From NCBI GenBank assembly GCA_007121455.1, contig SKKN01000010.1, positions 1 through 64,000 on the forward strand: DNA of 64,000 nt, in the 5' to 3' direction. Both the position numbers and the translations under genes were made by a program. This document shows, piece after piece, positions 37,620-46,498 of this stretch. Below the pieces are notes generated by a model, which worked only from the letters and a program-made list of their open reading frames with translations, searched no databases and was not told the origin of the DNA. This stretch comes from Gemmatimonadota bacterium (GTDB lineage Bacteria; Gemmatimonadota; Gemmatimonadetes; Longimicrobiales; Gaopeijiaceae). Numbering within the stretch: the first letter of the stretch is position 1; each line of letters begins with the position of its first letter.

Positions 37620-38420
37620 ATGGCCGCAGCAGAGGAGCAGTCCGACGTGGGAGCCCCGCTTCGGATCGCCGACCGTGAATTCTCGTCCCGGCTCATCGTC
37701 GGGACGGGGAAGTATCCGGACAACGAGACGATGGTCGAGGCCATCCGTGCGAGTGGGGCGGAGATGGTCACTGTCGCGGTCAGGCGGGTGGACCTGGACC
37801 GCTCGAAGGAGGAGGGAGTGCTCCATCACCTCCACCCGGACGAGTTCTTCCTGCTGGCGAATACGGCGGGGTGCTACACGGCGGACGAGGCGATCCGCTA
37901 CGCGCGCCTGGCTCGCGCCGCCGGCTTCAACGAGTGGATCAAGCTCGAAGTCATCGGGGACGAGCACACGCTGCTCCCCGACGTCCACGCCACGCTCGAA
38001 GCCGCCCGGGTCCTGGTCGAGGAAGACTTCAAAGTGCTCGCGTACACGAATGACGATCTCGTCACGGCGCTTCGGCTCGAGGACGTGGGGTGCGCGTCCG
38101 TGATGCCGCTCGCAAGCCCCATCGGGAGCGGCCTGGGCCTCGTCAATCCGTACTACATCCGGGAGATCAAGCGTCGCCTCGAGGTGCCGGTCATCGTGGA
38201 CGCCGGTGTGGGAACGGCATCGGACGCGTGCGCCACGATGGAGCAGGGCGTGGATGGAGTCCTCATGAACACCGCGATCGCTGCGGCGAAGGATCCGGTG
38301 CAGATGGCGGGTGCGATGCGCCTCGCCGTGCGGGCCGGGCGCGCCGCCTACCTTGCCGGACGGATGCCCGTGCGGGAGTTCGCCGTCCCCTCCTCGCCGG
38401 AACGGGGGATGCTCGACTGA
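37620..38420 (+). CDS. thiG: Thiazole synthase
   Basis: A 266-residue TIM-barrel enzyme that builds the thiazole phosphate of thiamine using ThiS thiocarboxylate. SRLIVGTGKYPD, the catalytic Lys region WIKLEVIGD, LPLASPIGSGLG-like MPLASPIGSGLGL and VIVDAGVGTASDA are all conserved. The ATG at 37620 was chosen because GGAGGAG lies just before it; an in-frame ATG at 37602 is poorer. It overlaps the methyltransferase gene as CTGA. Confidence 0.94.
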   Translation: MAAAEEQSDVGAPLRIADREFSSRLIVGTGKYPDNETMVEAIRASGAEMVTVAVRRVDLDRSKEEGVLHHLHPDEFFLLANTAGCYTADEAIRYARLARAAGFNEWIKLEVIGDEHTLLPDVHATLEAARVLVEEDFKVLAYTNDDLVTALRLEDVGCASVMPLASPIGSGLGLVNPYYIREIKRRLEVPVIVDAGVGTASDACATMEQGVDGVLMNTAIAAAKDPVQMAGAMRLAVRAGRAAYLAGRMPVREFAVPSSPERGMLD

Positions 38421-39730
38421 GCTCCACCGATCTCACCACGGCTCGCATAGCGGCATTCGAGGTGCTCCGCGCGGTGAGCCGCGGGCGGCGCCTCGATCTC
38501 GCCTTCGGAGAGGCCGCAGCAAGGCTCCCTTCCGGTGGAGCGCCGTGGGTCCAGGAGGTCGTCTACGGCACGGTCCGACTCCGCGGTCGGATCGACCACC
38601 TTCTCGACCACCACCTCGATCGTGGGGTGGACAGCGTCCCCTCTCCGCTCCTCGATACGCTTCGCCTGGGAGCGTACGAGCTCCTCCACATGTCCGGCGT
38701 CCCGGCATACGCCGCCGTCTCGCAGGCCGTGGAGCAGGGACGGAGCTCCGGGGGCCGGAAGGGAGGGTCCCTGGTGAACGCGGTGCTCCGGGCGGTCCAA
38801 CGGACGGGCGAGGATCCCGCCCTCTTTCCGGACCCCGACCGGGATCCGGCGGCCTTTCTCGCCACGTGGGGGTCGCATCCCCGGTGGCTCGTGGACCGTT
38901 GGCTCGAGCGGTGGCCGGTGGAAGATGTGCGGCGTCTCGTCGAGGCGAACAACCGTGTCCCGTCCCTCTATGTGCACCCCCTCCGGATTCCGGTCGAGGA
39001 GGCTCTCGCGCGGCTCACCGAAGACGGTGTGCGTGCGTCCGAGGTGCCGGACGGGGGTGGATGCATCCTCGTCGAGGAGAGGGGTGGGGATCCCGGTTCG
39101 TTGATCCGGCGGGTGGAGGGCATCGTCCAGGACCCGGCCGCGGCGCTCGTCACGCGGTTCGCCGGCTTTTCGGTCGGTAGCCGGATCGGCGATCTCTGTG
39201 CTGCTCCGGGCGGGAAAGCCCTCGCGTTGGCCGCGAAGGGGGTGTGGGTGGTGGCTGCCGACCGCTCGCTTCCCCGCCTTCGGCTCGTGGGGAAGGGGGC
39301 GCAGCGACTGGGGCTCGGGCCGGGAAGAGTGGTCGCACTCGCCGAGCAGCCGCCCTTTCGGACCCTGGACGGGGTGCTCCTCGACGTGCCCTGTTCGGGG
39401 ACGGGAACCCTCGCACGGCATCCCGATGCCCGTTGGCGGCTGACACCGGGTGACGTGGCGGCGCTCTCCCGGGTGCAGGAACGGATCCTCGAAGGAGCGT
39501 CTCCGGTCGTGCGGCCCGGGGGACTTCTCGTGTACTCGACGTGTACTATGGAGGTGGAGGAAAACGAGGAGCGGGTGGAGGCCTTTCTGGCCCGACACCC
39601 GGAGTTCGAGCTGGAGAAAGGGGAGGCGGCTCGAGGGATCCCAGCGGCCGAAGAGGGGTTACTCCAACTGCTCCCCCAGAACACAGGATTCGACGGGGCA
39701 TTCGCCGCCCGTTTGAGGAGGACGGCATGA
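38417..39730 (+). CDS. rsmB: 16S rRNA (cytosine-967) C5-methyltransferase
   Basis: A 437-residue RsmB. The N-terminal NusB-like RNA-binding domain (TTARIAAFEVLRAV onward) is followed by a Rossmann methyltransferase domain with LCAAPGGK for S-adenosylmethionine, LLDVPCSGTGTLARHPDARW with one catalytic Cys, and VYSTCTMEVEENE with the other. No ATG, GTG or TTG lies at a suitable place: the first in-frame GTG (38462) would delete half of the first helix. A CTG at 38417 gives the 4-base overlap with thiG seen elsewhere in this window and is the best start. Confidence 0.88.
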   Translation: MSSTDLTTARIAAFEVLRAVSRGRRLDLAFGEAAARLPSGGAPWVQEVVYGTVRLRGRIDHLLDHHLDRGVDSVPSPLLDTLRLGAYELLHMSGVPAYAAVSQAVEQGRSSGGRKGGSLVNAVLRAVQRTGEDPALFPDPDRDPAAFLATWGSHPRWLVDRWLERWPVEDVRRLVEANNRVPSLYVHPLRIPVEEALARLTEDGVRASEVPDGGGCILVEERGGDPGSLIRRVEGIVQDPAAALVTRFAGFSVGSRIGDLCAAPGGKALALAAKGVWVVAADRSLPRLRLVGKGAQRLGLGPGRVVALAEQPPFRTLDGVLLDVPCSGTGTLARHPDARWRLTPGDVAALSRVQERILEGASPVVRPGGLLVYSTCTMEVEENEERVEAFLARHPEFELEKGEAARGIPAAEEGLLQLLPQNTGFDGAFAARLRRTA

Positions 39731-40599
39731 GGCTCGGCGGCTCGATGAAGAGGCGGCGGGAACGTTCCGGCGCCGCGAAAAAGAAGAAGGCAGGCCCCCG
39801 GACAGCGGCAGGCTGGTTGCCGGCGGGCTGGCGGCTTCCCCGGTTACAGGGGGGAGTCCCGAGTCTTCTCACCGTCGTGCTGCTCGGCATCCTCGGGGTC
39901 GGCAGCGGGTACCTCGTTGCGACCCAGTTCCTGTTTCCGGCCCCGGCGAGCGTCCAGAACTTCGTATCCGTTCCCGATCTCCAGGGTATGAATGCGGAGG
40001 AGGCGTCCGAGGCCCTCGCGGCCCACGCCTTGCGGATCGGTCTCGTGGATTCGGTTCGGCATCCCGAGGTTCCCGACGGTGAGATCGTCGGGCAGAGCCC
40101 GTTTCCGGGTCAGCTCTCCGCTCCGGATGGTGAGGTGCGGCTGACGCTGAGCCTCGGTCCCGAGACCCGACCGGTTCCCGATATTCTGCGGCTGCGTGGA
40201 GACCGCGCCCAGACCGTGCTCCAGGCGAGCGGGTTCGCCGTGGTGGTGGATTCGGTGGAATCCACCCTGCCGATGGGGCGGGTGGTGTCGGTCGAGCCCG
40301 AAGTGGGGACGAACACGGTGCTTCCCGCCGAAGTCGCGCTGGTGGTGAGCCTCGGTCCGCCTCTCGTCGAGCTCCCGGACCTTCGCGGGCTCCAGGAGGA
40401 GGAGGCGATCGCGATCCTCGATTCCCTCGGGCTCGTCGTCGGGGAGGTGGAAACCCGATTCCGGTTCGGCTTTCGCCGAGGTGAGGTGCTCGACCAGGAT
40501 CCGCCCCCCGAGGTGGAGGTGGAAAAGGGAAGCGCCGTGCGCCTCATCGTGGGGCAAAGGGGGATTCTTCCGGGGAACCCCGAAGGTCGGGAACCGTAG
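39727..40599 (+). CDS. Membrane-anchored protein with three PASTA domains
   Basis: A 290-residue protein. A basic cytoplasmic N-terminus (about 1-44, with RRRERS and KKKK clusters) leads to one membrane helix (about 45-66), then three PASTA domains outside the membrane (about 78-146, 148-215 and 217-284; for example SVPDLQGMNAEEASEAL and ELPDLRGLQEEEAIAIL). PASTA domains bind muropeptides or peptidoglycan and usually belong to Hanks kinases or penicillin-binding proteins. Here no enzyme domain is attached. ATGA overlap with rsmB. Confidence 0.88.
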   Translation: MRLGGSMKRRRERSGAAKKKKAGPRTAAGWLPAGWRLPRLQGGVPSLLTVVLLGILGVGSGYLVATQFLFPAPASVQNFVSVPDLQGMNAEEASEALAAHALRIGLVDSVRHPEVPDGEIVGQSPFPGQLSAPDGEVRLTLSLGPETRPVPDILRLRGDRAQTVLQASGFAVVVDSVESTLPMGRVVSVEPEVGTNTVLPAEVALVVSLGPPLVELPDLRGLQEEEAIAILDSLGLVVGEVETRFRFGFRRGEVLDQDPPPEVEVEKGSAVRLIVGQRGILPGNPEGREP

Positions 40600-40636
40600 G
40601 AGTTAGCGGCGTTCGTGCTCAGGGGAGAGCGAAATC

Positions 40637-41194
40637 ATGAAGAAGAAAAATTCCAGGTTACCCTACGCTTTGGCCCTCCTGGCCCTCGGTGTCGTGGTCG
40701 TCCTGGCGTGGGTCACGAAGGACCGCTTCACCCCCGTGGGTCCGGGCAGCCCCGCACCCGAGTTCGAAGCCGTGGACCGGAGGGGCGAGCCGGCGACCCT
40801 CGCGGATTACCGCGGGGAGGTGGTGCTCCTCAACATCTGGGCGACGTGGTGCCCTCCCTGCGTGAAGGAGATGCCTTCGATGCAGCGGCTCTACGAGGAG
40901 CTTTCGGCCGAGGATTTCGAGATCGTCGCCGTGAGCGTGGATGCTCCGGTGGGGCGGCGGGATCCAGGGGGCAATCCCGGTGGTGACGTCTGGGCCTTCG
41001 CCGACTCTCTCGGGTTGACCTTCCCCATCGTGCACAATCCGAGCGGGGACATCCAGCGCAGGTATCAGACCACCGGTGTGCCCGAGTCGTTCGTGATCGG
41101 CCGGGACGGCGTCATCTACCGGAAGGTCGCGGGAGCCACGGACTGGGACGCTCCGCAGTACGTCGAGTTCATCCGTCGACTACTCGACGAATGA
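40637..41194 (+). CDS. TlpA-family thioredoxin-like protein
   Basis: A 185-residue membrane-anchored thiol-disulphide protein. An N-terminal helix (about 8-27) works as anchor or uncleaved signal. The thioredoxin domain has WCPPC (71-75), and TGVPESFVIGRDG holds the conserved cis-Pro. Such proteins reduce disulphides in the periplasm, for instance during cytochrome c assembly, but no cytochrome genes are nearby. Confidence 0.9.
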   Translation: MKKKNSRLPYALALLALGVVVVLAWVTKDRFTPVGPGSPAPEFEAVDRRGEPATLADYRGEVVLLNIWATWCPPCVKEMPSMQRLYEELSAEDFEIVAVSVDAPVGRRDPGGNPGGDVWAFADSLGLTFPIVHNPSGDIQRRYQTTGVPESFVIGRDGVIYRKVAGATDWDAPQYVEFIRRLLDE

Positions 41195-41204
41195 GGGCGC
41201 GTCC

Positions 41205-42149
41205 GTGAGCCTTCCGTCCCGTCTGCTGGCTCGTAACTGGACACTCAAGATTTCCGCGCTCGGCCTGGCCCTCCTCCTCTGGATCTCGGTTCGCGTCGAG
41301 ACCCCCGATCGACATGAGCTGCCCGACATCCCCGTTCGCGTGGAACTCAACGACCCCGAGTGGCTGATGGCGGGCGAGCCCCTCCCCACGACCGTATCGG
41401 TTCGCTTCAGCGGTCCCTCCCGGGAACTGATCCGGATGGCGATGGACCGACCCAACGTCGTGATCCCGGTGGACCTGGTCCACCGGGAGGACACCACGGT
41501 GATTCTCCGGAGTCAGTGGGTGCGGGTTCAGGATCGACCGGGAGTGACGGTAGACGACATCCAACCTTCGTCCGTACGGCTCGCGTTCGAGGCGATCGAG
41601 AGGGTGTCCGTTCCCATTTTGGTGCGTGCAACGGGAACCCTGCCTTCCGGTCTCGCGATGGCGGGTTCGCCGGAGGCCCATCCCGCGGAGGTTCGGCTGA
41701 CGGGGCGCGCGAGCCGAGTCGAGGAAGTCGATTCGGTTCCGCTCGAAGTGGTGGACCTGGCAGAGGTGCATTCCTCGGACTTCCAGGTGATCCCAGTCGA
41801 CACCACGGGGCTTTCCGAGCTTCAGCTCACTCCGACTGTGGTGTCCGTGAGGTTCCCGGTCGAGACGGAGGTGGAGCGGGTGGTGAGCGGGATTCCCGTA
41901 GTGTTGACGCCGGAGCGCGAAGACGTGGAAGTCTCCCCCTCGACACTCACCGTGACCGTCATGGGGGCTCGATCGCTCGTCGAGGGCCTCGATCCGACGA
42001 CCCTCCGCCTGGTGGCGGGGGTCGATGACGTGACGTTGGAAGACGACGAGGAAGAGGAGGTGAGCGTCACGCTCGAGGGGCTTCCCGACCTCGTCCGTGG
42101 AAGCCCCTCCCAGAGCACGGTCACCGTCAGACCCGTGGAAGCCGGGTGA
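41205..42149 (+). CDS. YbbR-domain protein
   Basis: A 314-residue protein with a short N-terminal membrane helix (about 14-28) and repeated YbbR beta domains outside the membrane (repeats beginning roughly at 38, 122, 205 and possibly 280). YbbR proteins such as CdaR often sit beside the di-AMP cyclase CdaA and modulate it. That gene is not here, so a di-AMP link is only a family inference. GTG start; the stop overlaps tsaD as GTGA. The C-terminal part is acidic (DDEEEEVS). Confidence 0.82.
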   Translation: MSLPSRLLARNWTLKISALGLALLLWISVRVETPDRHELPDIPVRVELNDPEWLMAGEPLPTTVSVRFSGPSRELIRMAMDRPNVVIPVDLVHREDTTVILRSQWVRVQDRPGVTVDDIQPSSVRLAFEAIERVSVPILVRATGTLPSGLAMAGSPEAHPAEVRLTGRASRVEEVDSVPLEVVDLAEVHSSDFQVIPVDTTGLSELQLTPTVVSVRFPVETEVERVVSGIPVVLTPEREDVEVSPSTLTVTVMGARSLVEGLDPTTLRLVAGVDDVTLEDDEEEEVSVTLEGLPDLVRGSPSQSTVTVRPVEAG

Positions 42150-43216
42150 GCGCCCCTCTCGTTCTGGGGATCGAGACGAGTTGCGATGAAACCGCCGTCG
42201 CGGTCCTGCGGGGAAGGGAAGAGATCCTCGGACACGTGATCCTCTCCCAGGACGTGCACCGGGTGTACGGAGGGGTCGTCCCGGAGTTGGCCGCCCGGGC
42301 CCACCTCCGGGTGCTCGACGACGTGGTCGATCAGGCTCTCCAAGAGGCGGATGCGCCCCTCGAAGCGGTGGACCTGATCGCGGTGACTGCGGGCCCGGGA
42401 CTGATCGGAGCCCTCCTCGTCGGCGTATCGTGGGCGAAGAGCGTGGCGTTCGCCCTCGACCGACCGCTGATCGGGGTTCACCATATGGAGGCTCACCTCT
42501 TTGGCCCGGTGCTCGAAGATCCCGAGGCCCGCCCGCCCTTCGTCGGCCTTCTGGTCTCGGGGGGGCACACGCTCCTCCTCCACGTCGAGGCGTGGGGAGA
42601 CTACCGGTTGCTCGGCAAGACGCGGGACGACGCGGCAGGGGAGGCCTTCGACAAGGTGGCGAAGCTTCTGGAGCTGCCGTATCCGGGGGGGCCGGCGCTG
42701 GAGCGCCTCGCAGAGCAGGGCGATCCCGCGCGGCACACGCTCCCTCGGCCCATGCTCCGAACGGAACACCAGCCGGGGGACCCCGAGTACTACGACTTCT
42801 CCTTCAGTGGCCTCAAGACAGCGGTCGCGGGGCGGGTGAAGGAGCTTCGTGCGGAGGGCACCCTCGAGGGCGAACGTCCCCACCTCGCGGCTGCCTTCCA
42901 GGACGCCGCGGTCGATGTCCTCGTCTCCAAGACCCTTCGTGCGGTCGACGAGACCGGCTGCGGCAGGGTCCTGCTGGGGGGCGGGGTCTCCGCCAACCGG
43001 CCGCTCCGGGAGACGATGGCGCGGAGACTCGGGCCCTCGGGGAACGTGTTTCGCGCATCCCCCCGCCTTTCGCTCGACAATGGTGCAATGGTCGCGCGGG
43101 CCGGCCTCTTCCACTTCGAAGAAGGGCGTGTGTCGGGGCTCGAGTTGGGGGCGGACGCCAACTATCCATTCCCCGGCCTGCGGGCCTCGGCCGACTGGGG
43201 CGGTTCCGCGGCGTAG
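42146..43216 (+). CDS. tsaD: tRNA threonylcarbamoyladenosine transferase TsaD
   Basis: A 356-residue TsaD, which transfers the threonylcarbamoyl group to A37 of tRNAs reading ANN codons. LGIETSCDETAVAV begins the ASKHA fold, HHMEAHLFG provides the metal-binding His pair, and SGGHTLLL, YDFSFSGLKTAV and GGVSANRPLRE are conserved. GTG start. It works with TsaB, TsaC and TsaE, none of which are in the window. Confidence 0.95.
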   Translation: MSAPLVLGIETSCDETAVAVLRGREEILGHVILSQDVHRVYGGVVPELAARAHLRVLDDVVDQALQEADAPLEAVDLIAVTAGPGLIGALLVGVSWAKSVAFALDRPLIGVHHMEAHLFGPVLEDPEARPPFVGLLVSGGHTLLLHVEAWGDYRLLGKTRDDAAGEAFDKVAKLLELPYPGGPALERLAEQGDPARHTLPRPMLRTEHQPGDPEYYDFSFSGLKTAVAGRVKELRAEGTLEGERPHLAAAFQDAAVDVLVSKTLRAVDETGCGRVLLGGGVSANRPLRETMARRLGPSGNVFRASPRLSLDNGAMVARAGLFHFEEGRVSGLELGADANYPFPGLRASADWGGSAA

Positions 43217-43330
43217 CCCGCTGGGCTTCATGGTCTTGCTCCGAAGATGTCCGGGCGAGGGTATGTCTCGTCCGTTTCGGGCTCCCGGTAGTATCTTTGA
43301 GGGATTCGCATTCCAGCGGGAATAGCACAG

Positions 43331-44212
43331 ATGCTCACGATCCTTCACGGATCCGATCTCCATTTCGGAAAGCCGCACGCGCCCGACGCCGCCGAGGCGT
43401 TTCTCGCCACGGTGGAAGAGGTGGCTCCCGACCTCATCGTCCTCTCGGGTGACTTCACCCAGCGGGCGAAAGTGAAGGAGTACCGGGCCGCGCGTGCGTA
43501 TCTGGATCGTCTGCCCGACGTGCCGACCGTGGTCACCCCCGGGAATCACGACATCCCTCTCTACCGCGTCTTCGAGCGTCTCCTCGATCCCTACCGGAAC
43601 TACCGAAAGTGGATCGCGCCGGATCTGGATCAGGTTGTCGAAGCTCCGGGTGCCGTCGTCGTCGCGCTGAACTCCACCACCCCGCGCAGGGCGATCGTGA
43701 ACGGCAGGCTCGAGGAGAGCCAACTCGACTTTGCCAGGCGCGCGTTCGGCGACGCCCCCTCCGGTTCGATCCGCATTGCGGTCATGCACCACCACCTCGC
43801 CCCCGCTCCCGACTACGAAGGCGATCGGCCCGTGCCGAATGCCCGCGGGATCCTCGACGCGTTCTTCGAGATGGGGGTGGAGTTGGTTCTGGGAGGGCAC
43901 CTGCACCGGGCCTACATCGGGAACTCCCTCGATGTCTATCCCGGGAACGACCGGGACCGCGGGATCGTGATCGTGCAGAGTGGTACGACGACCTCCCGGA
44001 GAGGGCGTGCCCGCGAGTCCACGAAGAACTCGTGCAACGTAATCCGCGTGCTGGAGGACCGGCTCGAGGTCGTCCACTACATGCACTTCAGCGAGCTCCG
44101 CGGGTTTGCACCATTCAGCGTGCATGCCTTCCCCCGGTGGGGAAAGAAGCACTTCGATCCCGCAATCGTGAAAGCACGGCTGCCGCTTCCGGAGATGGAG
44201 CGGATGCGGTGA
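43331..44212 (+). CDS. Calcineurin-like metallophosphoesterase
   Basis: A 293-residue metallophosphoesterase. The five family motifs are visible: GSDLHFGK, LSGDFTQRAK, TPGNHD, VMHHHLAP and GGHLHRAY, giving the binuclear metal site. Layout resembles the CpdA/class III phosphodiesterases. There is no signal peptide, so it is cytoplasmic. The substrate is unknown; cyclic nucleotides or lipid-linked phosphates are possible. It is GTGA-coupled to an Omp85 protein, which may hint at an envelope-related role. The 114 bases before it hold no gene. Confidence 0.88.
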   Translation: MLTILHGSDLHFGKPHAPDAAEAFLATVEEVAPDLIVLSGDFTQRAKVKEYRAARAYLDRLPDVPTVVTPGNHDIPLYRVFERLLDPYRNYRKWIAPDLDQVVEAPGAVVVALNSTTPRRAIVNGRLEESQLDFARRAFGDAPSGSIRIAVMHHHLAPAPDYEGDRPVPNARGILDAFFEMGVELVLGGHLHRAYIGNSLDVYPGNDRDRGIVIVQSGTTTSRRGRARESTKNSCNVIRVLEDRLEVVHYMHFSELRGFAPFSVHAFPRWGKKHFDPAIVKARLPLPEMERMR

Positions 44213-46497
44213 TCCTTCTCTGGCCACGCCGTTCCTGGTGGTCGGGGTCTCGGAAGCGGGGCTCCTTCGCCGTCCTCTTCGGCCTCGTCCTCCTCCTCTC
44301 CCCTCTCCTCGCCGACGAGGCGGGGGCGCAGGCGACGAGGCCCGAGCTCGTACGGCTCAACTTCGAGGGGAACGACACCTTCTCCGACCGGGCGCTCTCG
44401 AACGCGATCATCACCCGACCCACGGCCTGCCGCTCGTTCGTCCTCCAGCCTCTCTGCTGGGCCGGCGCCGACTTCGCCATCGATCCGTCCTTCCTCCACC
44501 CCCGCGTGCTCCGGGACGACCATGCGCGCGTCCTCCTCTATTACTACCAGAGGGGATTCCGGGAGGCCCAGGTGGACACCGTAGTGAATCGCCGAGAGGG
44601 CGAGCGGGCGGAGTTGACGTTTTCGATCCGGGAAGGAGTGCCGGTACGGGTGGAGTCGCTCATCGTGACCGGACTGGAGGAGCTGGAAGACCCCTCCCTC
44701 GGTCTCGACCTCCCCGTGTCGGAGGGCGACCCGCTCAACCTGATCACCCTCGATGCCGCCCGGGACACCCTGGCAAAGCGGCTCAGGAACCGCGGCTACG
44801 CACAGGTCGACGTGCTTCGCCACCTCTTCATCCCCAGTACGGACCCGTTCGCGGCGGAGGTCGAGTTCGACGTCTACGCCGGGCCCCAGGCGCGCTTCGG
44901 GCCGATCGAAGTCGTCGGAAACGAGAAGATCGCCGAGAGTGTTGTCCTTCGGATGCTCCCCTTCCAGGAGGGGGACCTCTACTCGGAGGACCTGATCTTC
45001 TCGGGCCAGCGGAACCTCTTCAACCTGGACATCTTCCGCCACGCCTCGATCGCGCAGGATCTCGAGCACGAACCGGACAGCATCGTTCCGCTCCGGGTCC
45101 AGGTGAACGAGGGCCATTCCCACCGGGTCCGTGCGGGAGCCGGTTGGACGACCGCGGAGTGCTTCAACACGGACAACCGGTGGTCGAGCCGCAACTTCAT
45201 GGGAGGGGCTCGACGTCTCGTCGTGCGGGGCCGGGTCTCCAATCTGTTCACCTCCTCGCTTCGGGATCAGCTTTGTCCGCAGGCGGGCACGGGTCCCTAC
45301 GGCGACGTGAACTGGAGCCTCTCCGCCGACTTCACCCAGCCCTGGATCTTCTCGCCCCGGAACTCCTTTTCCGCCTCCGTCTTCGCCGAGCGCCAGAGCC
45401 TCCAGGACGTGTTCGTGCGCGAGGCGCTCGGGCTGAATCTGGGACTCACGCGGGGGCTCGGGCGCGGTACCTCCGTGACGGTCTCCTACCGGCCGCAGGT
45501 GGCCCGGCTCGATGCCGCGGAGATTTTCTTCTGTACGAGCTTCCTTATCTGTGACCCGCAGGACATCGATGCGCTGCAGGCGACGAACCGCCTCTTTCCG
45601 CTTGGCCTCTCGTATGTGAGGGACCGGACGAACATTGCGCTCGCCCCGACGGCCGGGTACACCCTCCTCTTCGATTTCGAGCACTCCTCGGAGTGGACGG
45701 GCTCGGAGTTCACCCACAACCGGGTCATCGCCGAAGGCACGTCGTTTTATGAGCTCCGCCCGGACGTGGTCCTGGCGACGCGCCTTCGGGGGGGGTGGCT
45801 CGACACCGGCCGCTTCCAGGGGGATGTGAGTCGGCTGAGCGGGCTCAGGATCGCACACCCACAGAAGCGCTTCTTCTCGGGCGGATCGAACAGCGTGAGG
45901 GGGTTCGCACAGAACCAGATCGGCCCGCGGGTCCTGACGGTGGGAGTGGACCGGCTCCTCCAGACGGTCGACGAGGAGGGAGCGCCCATCTGCGGCCCCG
46001 TCGAGATCCTCGCGACCACCTGTGATGCGAGCGCCATCTCCGACCGCAACTTCCTCGCGCGCCCCACGGGTGGCAATGCCGTGGTCGAAGGGAGCGCGGA
46101 ACTCCGCTTCCCCCTCGCTTCTCCCCTCCTTCGGGGCGCTGCGTTCTTCGACTTTGGACAGGTGTGGCCGGAGGCCGGCGGGATGAACCTCCGGGACCTC
46201 GAGCTCTCTCCGGGGCTCGGCGTGCGCTACATGACCCCGATCGGTCCAATCCGCGTCGATGTCGGATACCGCCTCGGAGGAGCGCAGAGCCTCCAGGTCA
46301 TCACCTCCCAGATCGAACCCTTCGACCCGACCCGTCACCGGACGGAGGATCAGCTCCGCGGACCGGACGACGAGCCGCTGGGCTTCGTGCTGTCCGAGGA
46401 GCTCGCGCTGCTGGGACCGACGGTGCGGTTCGACGAGGGCACCGGGTTCGCGCTGGGGCGGTTCCAGCTCCACCTCTCCATCGGTCACGCCTTCTGA
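44209..46497 (+). CDS. Omp85-superfamily outer-membrane protein, TamA/BamA-like
   Basis: A 762-residue outer-membrane protein with a signal peptide (about 1-42, ending near DEAGAQA). POTRA domains fill about residues 45-300 (for example LVRLNFEGNDTFSDRALSNA and IEVVGNEKIAESVVLRML). The C-terminal half is a beta barrel with the superfamily motif SVRGF (in GGSNSVRGFAQNQIG), and the protein ends in Phe, as outer-membrane barrels do. The adjacent tamB gene suggests that it is the TamA partner. There are Cys pairs in the barrel region, which is uncommon. Confidence 0.88.
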   Translation: MILLWPRRSWWSGSRKRGSFAVLFGLVLLLSPLLADEAGAQATRPELVRLNFEGNDTFSDRALSNAIITRPTACRSFVLQPLCWAGADFAIDPSFLHPRVLRDDHARVLLYYYQRGFREAQVDTVVNRREGERAELTFSIREGVPVRVESLIVTGLEELEDPSLGLDLPVSEGDPLNLITLDAARDTLAKRLRNRGYAQVDVLRHLFIPSTDPFAAEVEFDVYAGPQARFGPIEVVGNEKIAESVVLRMLPFQEGDLYSEDLIFSGQRNLFNLDIFRHASIAQDLEHEPDSIVPLRVQVNEGHSHRVRAGAGWTTAECFNTDNRWSSRNFMGGARRLVVRGRVSNLFTSSLRDQLCPQAGTGPYGDVNWSLSADFTQPWIFSPRNSFSASVFAERQSLQDVFVREALGLNLGLTRGLGRGTSVTVSYRPQVARLDAAEIFFCTSFLICDPQDIDALQATNRLFPLGLSYVRDRTNIALAPTAGYTLLFDFEHSSEWTGSEFTHNRVIAEGTSFYELRPDVVLATRLRGGWLDTGRFQGDVSRLSGLRIAHPQKRFFSGGSNSVRGFAQNQIGPRVLTVGVDRLLQTVDEEGAPICGPVEILATTCDASAISDRNFLARPTGGNAVVEGSAELRFPLASPLLRGAAFFDFGQVWPEAGGMNLRDLELSPGLGVRYMTPIGPIRVDVGYRLGGAQSLQVITSQIEPFDPTRHRTEDQLRGPDDEPLGFVLSEELALLGPTVRFDEGTGFALGRFQLHLSIGHAF

Positions 46498-46498
46498 C

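Noticed and set aside
37335-37620. Possible TPP riboswitch for the thiamine genes
   Set aside because: thiE is translationally coupled to fmt, and the short gaps around thiS are too small and lack the conserved riboswitch sequences.
38462-38464. GTG as the rsmB start
   Set aside because: It would remove half of the first helix of the NusB-like domain.
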